From: Verrucomicrobia subdivision 6 bacterium
GTDB taxonomy: Bacteria > Verrucomicrobiota > Verrucomicrobiia > Methylacidiphilales > Verrucolacustridaceae
Direction: 5' to 3'
DNA length: 45,911 bases
Assembly (NCBI GenBank): GCA_947442065.1
Contig: CANEUY010000003.1
Coordinates: forward strand, 1-45,911
Shown: piece by piece, positions 1 through 7,399 of the stretch
How the letters are laid out: each line of letters begins with the position of its first letter
How positions within the stretch are numbered: the stretch's first letter is position 1
The notes under the pieces: generated by a model
Seen by the model: only the letters and a program-made list of their open reading frames with translations
Told to the model about the DNA's origin: nothing
Databases searched by the model: none
Position numbers and translations under genes: made by a program

Positions 1-1140
1 GAGTCCGACCTTCTCGGGAACCGCGGAACGACCGGGGATGTCCTGCAAACGGCGAAAAACGCGGAAACCATCGGAAAAGCCTACGAACAGGTTGAGCAGA
101 TCGAACGGGATGCTGACGAACAGTTTGCTTCAGCCGATCGGGCGGAAGAGTTAGGAGACAAGGAGGCCGCACAGGCTGCCCGAAATCTTGGAAAAGAAAA
201 ACAGATGGAGGCCAAACGCCTCCGGGATGAAACAGACCAGCGGGGCGGCGAGGCCAATGCCAACTCCATCAAGTACTTTGATCAGGCACTCAAGATCTAT
301 CAGGATTTCGTAAAGGAAAACCCGGACGACCTCCATAAAACGGAAGCCCAGTACAAGGTCGGGGAGATGTATGAACATCTCGCGAAATATTGGGACGCAT
401 ACAAGGCCTACAAGAAGCTCGTCGAAGAATCGACCGCCAACCAGTACTGGGATCTGGCCATCGAGCGCATGTTCTCCATCGGAAACGTCTATCTTGCCGG
501 CCAGCACCAGATGATGTGGAAAATTCCCATGCCGGCCGACATGAACAAAGTCGTGGAGATTTATCAAACGATCATCCGCTCTGCCCCTTTTGGCCCCTAT
601 GCCCCGCTCGCTACCTTTTCCTGCGGATTGGCCCGTGAGAAACAGAAGAAATGGCCCGAGGCTGTAAAGTTTTATGAGGATATCTTGGACAAGTATCCCA
701 AAAATGACCTGATCGACGATGCCCAATACCAAATCGGCTACGTCTGGATGAAGGCTGCCCGCCAACCTGAGTACGACCAAACAGCCGCCCAAAAAGGGAT
801 CGAAGCCTTTCAGGATTATCTGGCTCGGTTTAAGCGGAGTGACAAGACGGAGCAGGCCTCTGAAAATATTCAAGTCCTTCAACAACGCCTCAGTGGAGGA
901 TCTCTTTCGGTAGCCCGGTTTTACGACAAAAGCGGCAATTATCCCGCAGCCCTGGTCTACTACAATGAAGTCATCACCCAAACTCCGGACTCCCCCCAGG
1001 GGCAAGAAGCCCGCCAACGGAAGCGGGCGCTTGAGGAAAGCATTTCAGAGGCAAAACAGCAGGCCGCGGACCCAAATAAGGCGAAAATCAGTTTTAGATC
1101 GAATCCCCAACCCCAACCCGATAGAGTTCCGAATCCATGA
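1..1140 (+). CDS. BamD-like TPR outer-membrane assembly protein (5' end outside window)
   Basis: The reading frame is open from base 1 to a TGA at 1138-1140, so the start and any lipoprotein signal lie upstream of the window; 379 residues are visible. The visible N-terminal part is charged and helical (Glu/Ala/Lys-rich, probably coiled coil). After about residue 85 come several tetratricopeptide-like helical pairs, for example the repeat around 'KTEAQYKVGEMYEHLAKYWD' and a second array near 'KNDLIDDAQYQIGYVWMKA'. This pattern of TPRs with the 'DAQYQIG' type signature resembles BamD/YbgF-family proteins, which act in the periplasm at the outer-membrane beta-barrel assembly machine. Its stop overlaps the start of an LptE-like gene (ATGA), which supports an envelope-assembly role. 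BamD versus a generic TPR periplasmic protein cannot be settled without the N-terminus. Confidence 0.7.
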   Translation, partial: ESDLLGNRGTTGDVLQTAKNAETIGKAYEQVEQIERDADEQFASADRAEELGDKEAAQAARNLGKEKQMEAKRLRDETDQRGGEANANSIKYFDQALKIYQDFVKENPDDLHKTEAQYKVGEMYEHLAKYWDAYKAYKKLVEESTANQYWDLAIERMFSIGNVYLAGQHQMMWKIPMPADMNKVVEIYQTIIRSAPFGPYAPLATFSCGLAREKQKKWPEAVKFYEDILDKYPKNDLIDDAQYQIGYVWMKAARQPEYDQTAAQKGIEAFQDYLARFKRSDKTEQASENIQVLQQRLSGGSLSVARFYDKSGNYPAALVYYNEVITQTPDSPQGQEARQRKRALEESISEAKQQAADPNKAKISFRSNPQPQPDRVPNP

Positions 1141-1649
1141 ACTGTATCGCACTAGGCCTCCTTTCATTGGTTTTGTCCTCCTGCGCAAGCTACAAGATGG
1201 GGAGCACCCCTAAAGCCGAGGGCCTGACAGACGTCCGGGTCCTTTATATCCCGACCGTTCAAAATGAAACCGATGAGACGGCTGTGCCTGGAATCGTCAC
1301 GAATGCCCTTCTCCAGGAAATTGATCGAGAAGGCACCTTTCGTCATGCCAGGAAGGACGAGAGTGATGCCTCCCTTGAGATCACTGTCAAAAAGATCGAG
1401 CGCGTTTCAATCCGCCAATCCACCGAACAGTTCCTGACCTCCCTTCAGTACCAGCTGATTCTCACCTTGGAGTACCGTCTTTACAACATGAAGGAAAAGA
1501 AGGAAATCATCCCTCCGACCCAAGTGAAAGGAACCACCACCTTTTTCGTCCAGGGCGACCAGACCGAATCACAGCGGCAAGCGCTCCCCCCCGCGGCCAT
1601 CAGTGCCGCCCAAAATCTCGTCACCGCGATCAGCAGTCGCGGTTGGTAA
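1137..1649 (+). CDS. LptE-like lipopolysaccharide-assembly lipoprotein
   Basis: A 170-residue protein whose ATG overlaps the previous stop as ATGA (1137-1140), implying translational coupling. It starts with a short hydrophobic signal and a lipobox 'VLSSC', with Cys16 the predicted lipidated residue. The mature part ('LYIPTVQNETDE', then 'IVTNALLQEIDREGTF', then a beta-rich region ending 'AAISAAQNLVTAISSRGW') has the order typical of LptE/LPS-assembly lipoproteins, which plug the LptD barrel in the outer membrane and help deliver LPS to the surface. The pairing with a BamD-like TPR gene fits. A generic DUF lipoprotein of the same fold is the alternative. The stop abuts the 3' end of the convergent DUF4239 gene with no spacer and no visible terminator. 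Confidence 0.7.
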   Translation: MNCIALGLLSLVLSSCASYKMGSTPKAEGLTDVRVLYIPTVQNETDETAVPGIVTNALLQEIDREGTFRHARKDESDASLEITVKKIERVSIRQSTEQFLTSLQYQLILTLEYRLYNMKEKKEIIPPTQVKGTTTFFVQGDQTESQRQALPPAAISAAQNLVTAISSRGW

Positions 1650-2474
1650 TCACTTGTTCGGACTCATCCCCTCTCGAACATCCCTCAGAACCCCGTCCAC
1701 TGCGTCGACTCGGATCAATCCCATCCGGGGGTACTCGATATCGAGAATGACATAGCAGGTCAGAGTGATGGAGATAATGAAAAGCACGATATGGAGCCAA
1801 CTCCGTTTCTCAAATGCCGCCATTTGGTATCCCACAAGAACTGCACTCACTAAGGCCATCACCAACAACATCCCGTAAATGACCACGGGAGGATGAAACT
1901 GAAGAACGGCCGTGCGGGTGTTGGTGATATCGATCATGCTGTTAAGAGCTGGCAGTAATTGCATTCCCGCCAAAGTATTAGGGCTTTTCGCAACGCTTTG
2001 GGTCGCCTGACCCCAGATCTCGGCCTGAAGGATTTGGGTCCGTTCATACTCTGCTAAGGCCGCCTGCATGTCGGGAATCAGTTCGTAAGTCCTGATTCGG
2101 GAATCGATGTAATTTCGGAATAAGTTCCGTAGAGGCTCCTGATCCGGAGCAGGAATTAGGTCCAGACGAAGATAAGCGGTGCCAATATCGTTCGCCTCTT
2201 CGACAATCAGCTTCCGCCGCTCGTCAAAACGGGAAAGAGCCGAAGAAAAAGTAAAGGCGATCAGGAGCCCAAAAAGCGCAAAGATCGGTCCGTCGATCAC
2301 TCCTAAGGTATCCAGAATCTTTCCATGCACGCTTCGCAGATGCGATTTCCCAATCCGTACCCCCAACTCGAGCATGCCATACATGCCGAAACCCAAAGCC
2401 AGAATCAGCGGGAGGGGCAGCGCGAAAAGCGCCTGAGGCTCCCGGTGAAATATCGTAATGGCCAAAAAGCTCAA
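1650..2474 (-). CDS. DUF4239 (bestrophin-like) membrane protein
   Basis: A 274-residue predicted integral membrane protein. The hallmark is the segment 'DGPIFALFGLLIAFTFSSA' followed by 'SRFDERRKLIVEEANDIGTA', the signature region of DUF4239 proteins. Hydrophobic segments lie near residues 16-38, 60-80, 195-217 and 225-245, giving four probable helices with a soluble region in the middle. DUF4239 is called bestrophin-like, but no transport substrate is established. I chose a TTG start at 2472-2474. It is preceded by GGAGAGATAG, in which GGAGAG is a good ribosome-binding site and TAG is the stop of the dps remnant, so start and stop abut. No ATG occurs early enough to give the first membrane helix. 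Confidence 0.8.
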   Translation of the reverse strand: MSFLAITIFHREPQALFALPLPLILALGFGMYGMLELGVRIGKSHLRSVHGKILDTLGVIDGPIFALFGLLIAFTFSSALSRFDERRKLIVEEANDIGTAYLRLDLIPAPDQEPLRNLFRNYIDSRIRTYELIPDMQAALAEYERTQILQAEIWGQATQSVAKSPNTLAGMQLLPALNSMIDITNTRTAVLQFHPPVVIYGMLLVMALVSAVLVGYQMAAFEKRSWLHIVLFIISITLTCYVILDIEYPRMGLIRVDAVDGVLRDVREGMSPNK

Positions 2475-2696
2475 CTATCTCTCCGGTTGCAGATGGGCAT
2501 CCACATCCTCATTGATCTTATCGAAAAGCTCATGAAGGGCGATGAAGTCCGGGCCCTTCACATTCCAATGGGCCTGCTTGCATTGCGTCTGAAGGTCAAT
2601 CGAGTCAGCCAAACGGGCATTCAATAAGGGGATCATCTTTTCCCGAAGATCCGCAGAGAGATCATTCTTGGTGGAATAAGCTTTGGATTGGCTCAT
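2475..2696 (-). pseudogene. dps remnant (C-terminally truncated ferritin-like protein)
   Basis: The 73-residue product from the ATG at 2694-2696 matches the N-terminal part of Dps, the iron-storing, DNA-protecting ferritin-like protein. It has an 'LLNARLADSIDLQTQ' helix, then the ferroxidase-site stretch 'KQAHWNVKGPDFIALHELFD' and 'EDVDAH'. Normal Dps proteins are about 150-180 residues. Here the product ends at 'LQPER' before the second metal-ligand helix (usual 'DxxAER'), so no dodecamer or ferroxidase centre could form. The missing C-terminal half is not found in other frames downstream, because the DUF4239 gene begins immediately after the stop. I therefore read it as a deletion remnant rather than a frameshift. 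No clear Shine-Dalgarno precedes the ATG. Confidence 0.7.
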
Positions 2697-2739
2697 GAAA
2701 AGATCATCAAAGAAATCATCCTTCGAGTCAAACCACGGC

Positions 2740-3837
2740 CTACCAATTTGAAATCGGGCCTTTGGGGACAGGAATTTCCGATCTCTCCACATCCACATCC
2801 CCGGCGAAAACAGCCTGTAATTTCGAGGGCGCAAACTTTTCCAGCAACTCTCCCTCTTCATTCACGAACTGCTTCCGCCACCCCCGATATTCTCCAAGCG
2901 CCTTTTCATAGTCCGAACGATTCGAAATTCTTACTGCCGCTTTTTTGAACTCACTGGAAGGACCAAACCTCCGCGCATACCAAGGAATCACTTTACGGAA
3001 AAGAACGCATCCCCGTTCCTCTCCGAAGAACTCAATGTTCCGCTCCAGATGCCGGGTCATGACCTGGATCCTCTCCTCAAAATCGGGCTCGCTCATCAAT
3101 TCCCCCTTTTGCAGGAAGTGTGCCGTCGCCCGGAAGATCCATGGATTCAGAAAAGCACCGCGCCCCACACTCACCCCCGCACAACCTGTTTCCTCCATCA
3201 TCCGTTTCGCCCCCTCCGGGGTGGTCACGTCTCCGTTTCCGATGACCGGAAGCTTGACGGCCGCAACAACCGACGCAATGCCCTCGAGACTTACCCTTCC
3301 GGCGAAACCTTGCTGGCGTGTCCGCCCATGAACAAAGATCGCCGATATGCCCGCCTCCTCCAGTGCTTTCGCCAGGTCAGGCGCCGTCAGATTTTTCTCG
3401 TCCCATCCCAACCGCATTTTGGCTGTGACGGGAATTTTTACCGCCTCCACCATTCCTTTCACCAGTTCCGCAGTCTTGCCCAATTCGGTCATCATAGCCG
3501 AACCCCCACCCACCCTGCAGACCTTCCGCACCGGGCAACCCATGTTGATATCGACGGAGTTCGCCCCCAAATCCTCACACTTCATCGCTGCATCCCTCAT
3601 TTCGGATGCCACCGCTCCAAAAAGTTGAATCGCCCAAGGCCGATCATCCGGCGATGTCGCCACCAGTTCCAGAGCCCGCCGATTGTTTTCCAAAAGGGAA
3701 CGCGCATTCACGAGATCCGTCGTCGCCAATCCGCACCCTCCCAGTTCACGAACGACCCGACGAAACGGAAGGTTGGTATACCCTGCCAACGGCGAAAGGC
3801 AGAGGGGCGTCTCAAGCTCTAATGATCCGATTTTCAT
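2740..3837 (-). CDS. tRNA-dihydrouridine synthase (DusB-like)
   Basis: A protein of about 365 residues with the FMN-dependent TIM-barrel Dus signature. It shows 'LSPLAGYTNLPFRRVVRELG' near the N-terminus, 'DINMGCPVRKV' with the catalytic cysteine near residue 101, 'KMRLGWDE' as the substrate/phosphate loop, 'FVHGRTRQQGF' with the conserved His, and 'IGNGDVTTPEGA' as the FMN-phosphate loop. It reduces uridines in the tRNA D-loop using NADPH. The C-terminal extension rich in Arg/Lys is the usual tRNA-binding helical domain. I prefer the ATG at 3835-3837 ('MKIG', as in DusB). A GTG at 3841-3843 would overlap the upstream SDR stop as GTGA and is equally possible. Which of DusA/B/C it matches in specificity is not decided; DusB-like is the closest. 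Confidence 0.88.
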   Translation of the reverse strand: MKIGSLELETPLCLSPLAGYTNLPFRRVVRELGGCGLATTDLVNARSLLENNRRALELVATSPDDRPWAIQLFGAVASEMRDAAMKCEDLGANSVDINMGCPVRKVCRVGGGSAMMTELGKTAELVKGMVEAVKIPVTAKMRLGWDEKNLTAPDLAKALEEAGISAIFVHGRTRQQGFAGRVSLEGIASVVAAVKLPVIGNGDVTTPEGAKRMMEETGCAGVSVGRGAFLNPWIFRATAHFLQKGELMSEPDFEERIQVMTRHLERNIEFFGEERGCVLFRKVIPWYARRFGPSSEFKKAAVRISNRSDYEKALGEYRGWRKQFVNEEGELLEKFAPSKLQAVFAGDVDVERSEIPVPKGPISNW

Positions 3838-3839
3838 TT

Positions 3840-4667
3840 TCACGGAATCAGTTCACTGAGCTTCCACAACCGTCGGGAAGCCTCGATGTTCCTAGCTGCG
3901 AGGGAAGGCCTTGTTTCCTTGCGATAGGCGTAATACCCCCCCTGTTGGGGTCTGTCTTTTCGGCTCGCCAACCAGACCGCCGTATCGGCTCCCTGCTCAT
4001 TCGTTTTCCCAAAAAGTCTTTTCAGCCAAAGAAAAGCCCACCCTGTCACCCCTCGGTTTTCGTCCCCCAAAGCGGAATTCACCAGTCCGGGATGGACAGC
4101 GCAAATCCTAATCTTTGATTTTTGCAACCGCCTACCTTGTTCCGCCACATACAAAAGATTGGCCAGTTTGGTCAGGCAGTAGGCCCTCCAACCATCCCAA
4201 CGGGATTCGCCATGAAGATTATTCCACTGCACCCGCCCCCAACGATGGGCTTCGGAAGCTGTGCAGATCACCCGCGGATCCCTGCTCTTTTTTAACAAAG
4301 GAAAAAGGGCCTGGGTCAGATCGAAATAAGCCAGGTGATTCATTGCCCAAGTCCGCTCGTTTCCCTCACGGGTTGTTTTCCGTTCAGTGAAATAGCCCCC
4401 CGCGTTATTCCAGAGAACATCCAACCGGACTTCCTCTTGATTTAGTTTTTTTGCCAAAGTTGCCACTTGCCGACGGGAGGTCAGATCGGTCTTCGCGGTC
4501 TTCACCCTACCCGCACCCATTTTGCGGCAGGTTACGGATACCTCCTTCAGGCGCCCGGGGTGCCGTCCCACCAGAATCAGATTCGCCCCCATTCGAGCCA
4601 ACGCAAGAGCTCCGGCACGACCAATCCCACGCGTTGCGCCGGTGATCAGCACCACCTTGTTCTTCAT
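3840..4667 (-). CDS. short-chain dehydrogenase/reductase (retinol-dehydrogenase-like)
   Basis: A protein of about 275 residues with a complete classical SDR core. The NAD(P)-binding glycine motif 'TGATRGIG' lies at residues 9-16, followed by 'LVGRHPGRL', where Arg after beta-2 favours NADP(H). 'DVLWNNAGGYF' is the NNAG motif, a catalytic Ser sits in 'VICTASEAHRWG', the active-site pair is 'YCLTK', and 'VHPGLVNSALG' is the PG motif. The layout resembles the retinol-dehydrogenase/WWOX-like group of SDRs; the substrate cannot be told. I chose the ATG at 4665-4667. A GTG at 4686-4688 would add seven residues, and neither has a clear ribosome-binding site. It is followed after 2 bases by the dus gene, so the two probably share a transcript. 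Confidence 0.85.
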   Translation of the reverse strand: MKNKVVLITGATRGIGRAGALALARMGANLILVGRHPGRLKEVSVTCRKMGAGRVKTAKTDLTSRRQVATLAKKLNQEEVRLDVLWNNAGGYFTERKTTREGNERTWAMNHLAYFDLTQALFPLLKKSRDPRVICTASEAHRWGRVQWNNLHGESRWDGWRAYCLTKLANLLYVAEQGRRLQKSKIRICAVHPGLVNSALGDENRGVTGWAFLWLKRLFGKTNEQGADTAVWLASRKDRPQQGGYYAYRKETRPSLAARNIEASRRLWKLSELIP

Positions 4668-4753
4668 CGACGGAAGTTTGGAGGTCACTCATTCGTTATA
4701 GAGAAAATCTGCCGATTGGGTAGGACTGCCTTTGACAAACAACGATTCATACT

Positions 4754-4826
4754 TGGAGCCATGGGGATTCGAACCCCAGACCTCCTCAATGCCATTGAGG
4801 CGCTCTACCAACTGAGCTATGACCCC
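4754..4826 (-). tRNA. tRNA-Ala (anticodon GGC)
   Basis: The minus strand folds into a full cloverleaf. The acceptor stem is GGGGTCA with TGGCTCC, including wobble pairs. The D-arm is TAGCTCAGTTGGTAGAGC. The anticodon arm is CCTCA-ATGGCAT-TGAGG with anticodon GGC. The T-arm is TGGGG-TTCGAAT-CCCCA, and the discriminator is A. CCA is not encoded. Length is 73 nt. Confidence 0.96.
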
Positions 4827-4832
4827 TTGATC

Positions 4833-4856
4833 AAAAAATTTCCGCTTCACGGAAAT
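4833..4856 (-). terminator. intrinsic terminator immediately upstream of tRNA-Ala
   Basis: On the minus strand a perfect 7-bp stem (ATTTCCG with CGGAAAT, loop TGAAG) is followed at once by TTTTTT. It lies 6 nt upstream of the mature tRNA-Ala 5' end. No minus-strand gene is apparent upstream of it, so what it terminates is unknown. Confidence 0.7.
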
Positions 4857-4936
4857 GTCTTACAGAATGCCACAACAAGGATCATTAAGAAATAGTTTTA
4901 TTGAGGGGATTTTCCGTAAGGTTTTGTGTGAACGCT

Positions 4937-5507
4937 ATGCCCCTTAATCCAAGACTCTCCACATTTATCGCCGGGGAAAAAGAAAGTTGGATCATTCAGG
5001 AAGTCCGAGCCGTCCCGGGAGAAGGACTCCCCCTGGCGAAAAAACTCGAAATCATGGAGGGGGGGGTCGCCGGATCCACCCGTTGCTGCCGACTGCACCT
5101 TGAAAGGACTGAGCAGTCATGAGCGGTACACCAATCGAGACGAAAAGAATTAGCTAATCCACATTCAACCTGGCTTGGGACGCCCCGAAGCGACCCGAGC
5201 TGCCCTGATCCCGATCCGCAAGAGCCCCCAGTGGTGGGCCATGACCCAAGACGAGAGGCAAAGGATCTTCACCGAACAATCGCATCACACGGCCATTGGA
5301 ATGAAATATCTTCCGGCCGTTGCTCGGCGACTTTATCATTGCCGTGATCTGGCCGTGCCTCAACCCTTCGATTTTTTGAATTGGTTTGAATTTGCCCCAT
5401 CGGAATCACCCGCCTTCGATCGTTTACTCGAGGAGTTGAGGTCGAAGCCTGAATGGACATTTGTTGAGCGGGAAACCGAAATTCGCCTGATACGCGCGGG
5501 CTCCTGA
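4937..5507 (+). pseudogene. chlorite-dismutase-family (heme-binding, Cld-like) pseudogene
   Basis: Two frames must be joined to read one protein. Frame 2 from the ATG at 4937 gives 'MPLNPRLSTFIAGEKESW' and 'LEIMEGG'. After the run of eight G (5059-5066) the protein continues in frame 3 as 'CTLKGLSSHERYTNRDEKN', is interrupted by TAG at 5151-5153, and resumes as 'PGLGRPEATRAALIPIRKS', 'QWWAMTQDERQRIFTEQS', 'YLPAVARRLYHCRDL' and 'FDFLNWFEFAP' up to TGA at 5505-5507. Those C-terminal blocks match what I recall of Cld-family proteins of this size (about 190 residues). Two independent lesions, a one-base gain in the G tract and one nonsense codon, argue for a real pseudogene rather than one sequencing error. 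Function of intact relatives in non-chlorate-reducing bacteria is not established. Confidence 0.75.
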
Positions 5508-5572
5508 TCGGCTCTCAAGTTTCAACATGGCCAAAGCCTTGGCTTGCGGAATCCCCTCTCCATGATCATTCT

Positions 5573-6400
5573 ATGCAAATGAACCGATCCATTCTTGCCA
5601 TCCTCCTCTCCGCTCTGGCCCTCACTTCCTGTCAACAGGCCCCTCCTGGATCCGATGCTGAGGACGAACGGAACCCGTACTTCCGCCAAGCGAACAAGGA
5701 TGTGGCAGATCTGAATTACCCTGCGGCGATCAAGCAGTATGAAAAAGCCCTTGCCGTGAATCCTTCTGTGGTCAAAGCCTACTACCAGATCGGCCTTCTC
5801 TATGGGGATAAACTTGGAGATCAGATCAGTGCCATTTACTTCTACCAAAAATATCTCGAAGCCCGGCCGAATGCTGCCGAGCGGGAAGAGGTCGTAGCAG
5901 CGTTGGACAAGGCAAGAATCGACTTTTCTATGACCCAGCCGAATAGCCCGTCGCAGAATGCCGCGGAAATCGCAAAAATCGCCAAGGAGAATGTCGATTA
6001 CAAACAACAAATCGCCCAGCTCCAGGCGGCGTTGGCCGCCAAGGAGGCCCAGCTATCACAAATCGGCGGAGCGGCGACTCCCCCCAAGGCGACGGCCGTT
6101 GTCCCCGCGTCGCCCGTTCCCGAGAAAAAGGCCCCAAAAGCAGGACAAGGCGCTTCGATTTCCAGTGCAATTCCCTCCGTACCAGCGGCAACACCTCCCG
6201 CTGCTCCCTCCGAAGCCGCCGCACCTTCTGGAGAAGCAAAACAGCACACGGTCGGCAAAGGAGACACCCTTTGGAAATTGGCAAAGAAATACTACCCCGC
6301 CTCCCTCGACCTGAATGAAGAGATTGCCAAACTGAAAGCCGCTAATCCAGGTCTCGATGATCGAAACCTCAAGATCGGCACAGTAATCAATATCCCATGA
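5573..6400 (+). CDS. lipoprotein with TPR and C-terminal LysM domain
   Basis: A 275-residue predicted lipoprotein. It has a signal sequence with lipobox 'ALTSC' (Cys20), a TPR pair at about residues 35-110 ('YPAAIKQYEKALAVNPSVVKAYYQIG'-type repeat), a helical coiled-coil stretch at 130-165, a long Pro/Ala-rich linker at 166-222, and a LysM peptidoglycan-binding domain at 224-274 ('HTVGKGDTLWKLAKKYYP' through 'LKIGTVINIP'). The linker and LysM suggest tethering to the cell wall from an outer- or inner-membrane anchor. An in-frame ATG two codons downstream (5579) is an alternative start. The stop overlaps the next start as ATGA (6397-6400), so the two proteins are probably made together. Exact role unknown. 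Confidence 0.85.
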   Translation: MQMNRSILAILLSALALTSCQQAPPGSDAEDERNPYFRQANKDVADLNYPAAIKQYEKALAVNPSVVKAYYQIGLLYGDKLGDQISAIYFYQKYLEARPNAAEREEVVAALDKARIDFSMTQPNSPSQNAAEIAKIAKENVDYKQQIAQLQAALAAKEAQLSQIGGAATPPKATAVVPASPVPEKKAPKAGQGASISSAIPSVPAATPPAAPSEAAAPSGEAKQHTVGKGDTLWKLAKKYYPASLDLNEEIAKLKAANPGLDDRNLKIGTVINIP

Positions 6401-7014
6401 GCCGGCACCGTCTCTCCGAAGATCAACAGGATTTGTCACTTTCTTCCGGCGGACCCCTCGAAGGATTGGGAGCCGAACTCCAACAACGCCAGCATGAATT
6501 GATTCAGCTCCAGCGCCAACAGCAGGAGCTGGAAATTCGCAAGAAACAGCTCGAAGAGCTGAATACGCGGCGGATGGAGTTAATGCAGGGACAAAAGGAG
6601 ATTCGCGATAGCCTTCACCGGGGTGTAGTGATTCTGGAGAGAGCGGAAGGGCAGAGCCGCAAGGAAGTGGAGCAAATGCACGAAACTCGCCAGATCTTCA
6701 GTGAGCAGTTGGCTGAAATCAACAATATTGACCCCTCCGAATGGTCGGCTGCCGGAATCGAAGAAGAACTCTCCAAGGCACTGGCAAAGGTCGATCAGGC
6801 CCAAGCCATCTACACCCAGTCCAGGGCTAAAATTGATGCCCTCCGTGGGCAGGATCTGGAATCTCATTCAGAAGAAAACCCTACGCAGGAAGGCCAGACC
6901 TCCCCGAACGCTACGGAATCCTTTGGTGCAAATCTAATCCGGGGCTTTGCCTTTAATCTGCCCCTAATCCTTGCTATATTTTTAGGGCTTGTTTTATTTC
7001 ATATCCTGAAGTGA
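6397..7014 (+). CDS. coiled-coil protein with C-terminal membrane anchor
   Basis: I do not recognise a family for this 205-residue protein. Residues about 25-75 are dominated by Gln/Glu/Leu heptads ('QLQRQQQELEIRKKQLEEL'), and a second helical stretch covers 80-145, so a long coiled coil is likely. A polar linker follows, then a single hydrophobic segment at the very C-terminus ('FNLPLILAIFLGLVLFHIL', about residues 186-204), giving a tail-anchored topology. The start overlaps the TPR-LysM lipoprotein stop by 4 nt, so a shared envelope function is the best inference. A perfect 8-bp hairpin follows 10 bases after the stop. Confidence 0.75.
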   Translation: MSRHRLSEDQQDLSLSSGGPLEGLGAELQQRQHELIQLQRQQQELEIRKKQLEELNTRRMELMQGQKEIRDSLHRGVVILERAEGQSRKEVEQMHETRQIFSEQLAEINNIDPSEWSAAGIEEELSKALAKVDQAQAIYTQSRAKIDALRGQDLESHSEENPTQEGQTSPNATESFGANLIRGFAFNLPLILAIFLGLVLFHILK

Positions 7015-7024
7015 TCCCACAGGT

Positions 7025-7044
7025 TTTACCCCAAACGGGGTAAA
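7025..7044 (+). other. perfect hairpin after the coiled-coil gene
   Basis: TTTACCCC and GGGGTAAA form an 8-bp stem around an AAAC loop, 10 nt after the stop at 7014. No T-run follows, so it may be a 3'-end stabiliser or weak terminator rather than a canonical intrinsic terminator. Confidence 0.5.
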
Positions 7045-7095
7045 TACTTCAGGGTCAGGGCTTGCGTGTTCAGTCCTCTTTCCTAAGTATACGGA

Positions 7096-7392
7096 ATGCA
7101 GATTCCAGGATTCAAACGAGACCCGCTTCGCGAGGAGATGCGGCGGATCTCCAGGGAGTCCTCGCGGATAACCCACACCACACGCCGATTGACACATGAA
7201 TCGACCATTATCTCGTCTGGTCGGAATCGTCCCATTCAGCAGGTTTCCCCTGCATCCAATGTGAAACAAACCCGTCCACCTGCCCTTTTGGTGGAAGGTC
7301 GGCACGCCCGTCGCAAAGTGATTTTTGCGGCCCTGCTTTCCGTATTACTGGCTTGGGTGCTTTTCCGCCTGATGGCGGGATGGGCAACCTAA
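7096..7392 (+). CDS. small basic protein with C-terminal transmembrane helix
   Basis: A 98-residue protein of unknown family. The first 70 residues are strongly basic and polar ('RDPLREEMRRISRESSR', 'RRLTHESTIISSGRNRP'). After 'RHARRK' comes one hydrophobic helix (about residues 75-96, 'VIFAALLSVLLAWVLFRLMA'), a positive-inside arrangement placing the N-terminal part in the cytoplasm. It shares this tail-anchored layout with the gene before it. The ATG is at 7096. A possible promoter (TTGCGT near 7062, TAAGTA near 7084) would place transcription start almost at the ATG; this is weak evidence. The gene is convergent with rplQ, with 7 bases between the stops. Confidence 0.6.
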   Translation: MQIPGFKRDPLREEMRRISRESSRITHTTRRLTHESTIISSGRNRPIQQVSPASNVKQTRPPALLVEGRHARRKVIFAALLSVLLAWVLFRLMAGWAT

Positions 7393-7399
7393 CCTGTTT

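Noticed and set aside
5059-5066. Phase-variable contingency tract in a working gene
   Set aside because: A G8 run alone could be a switch, but the in-frame TAG at 5151 means no frame choice restores the whole protein.
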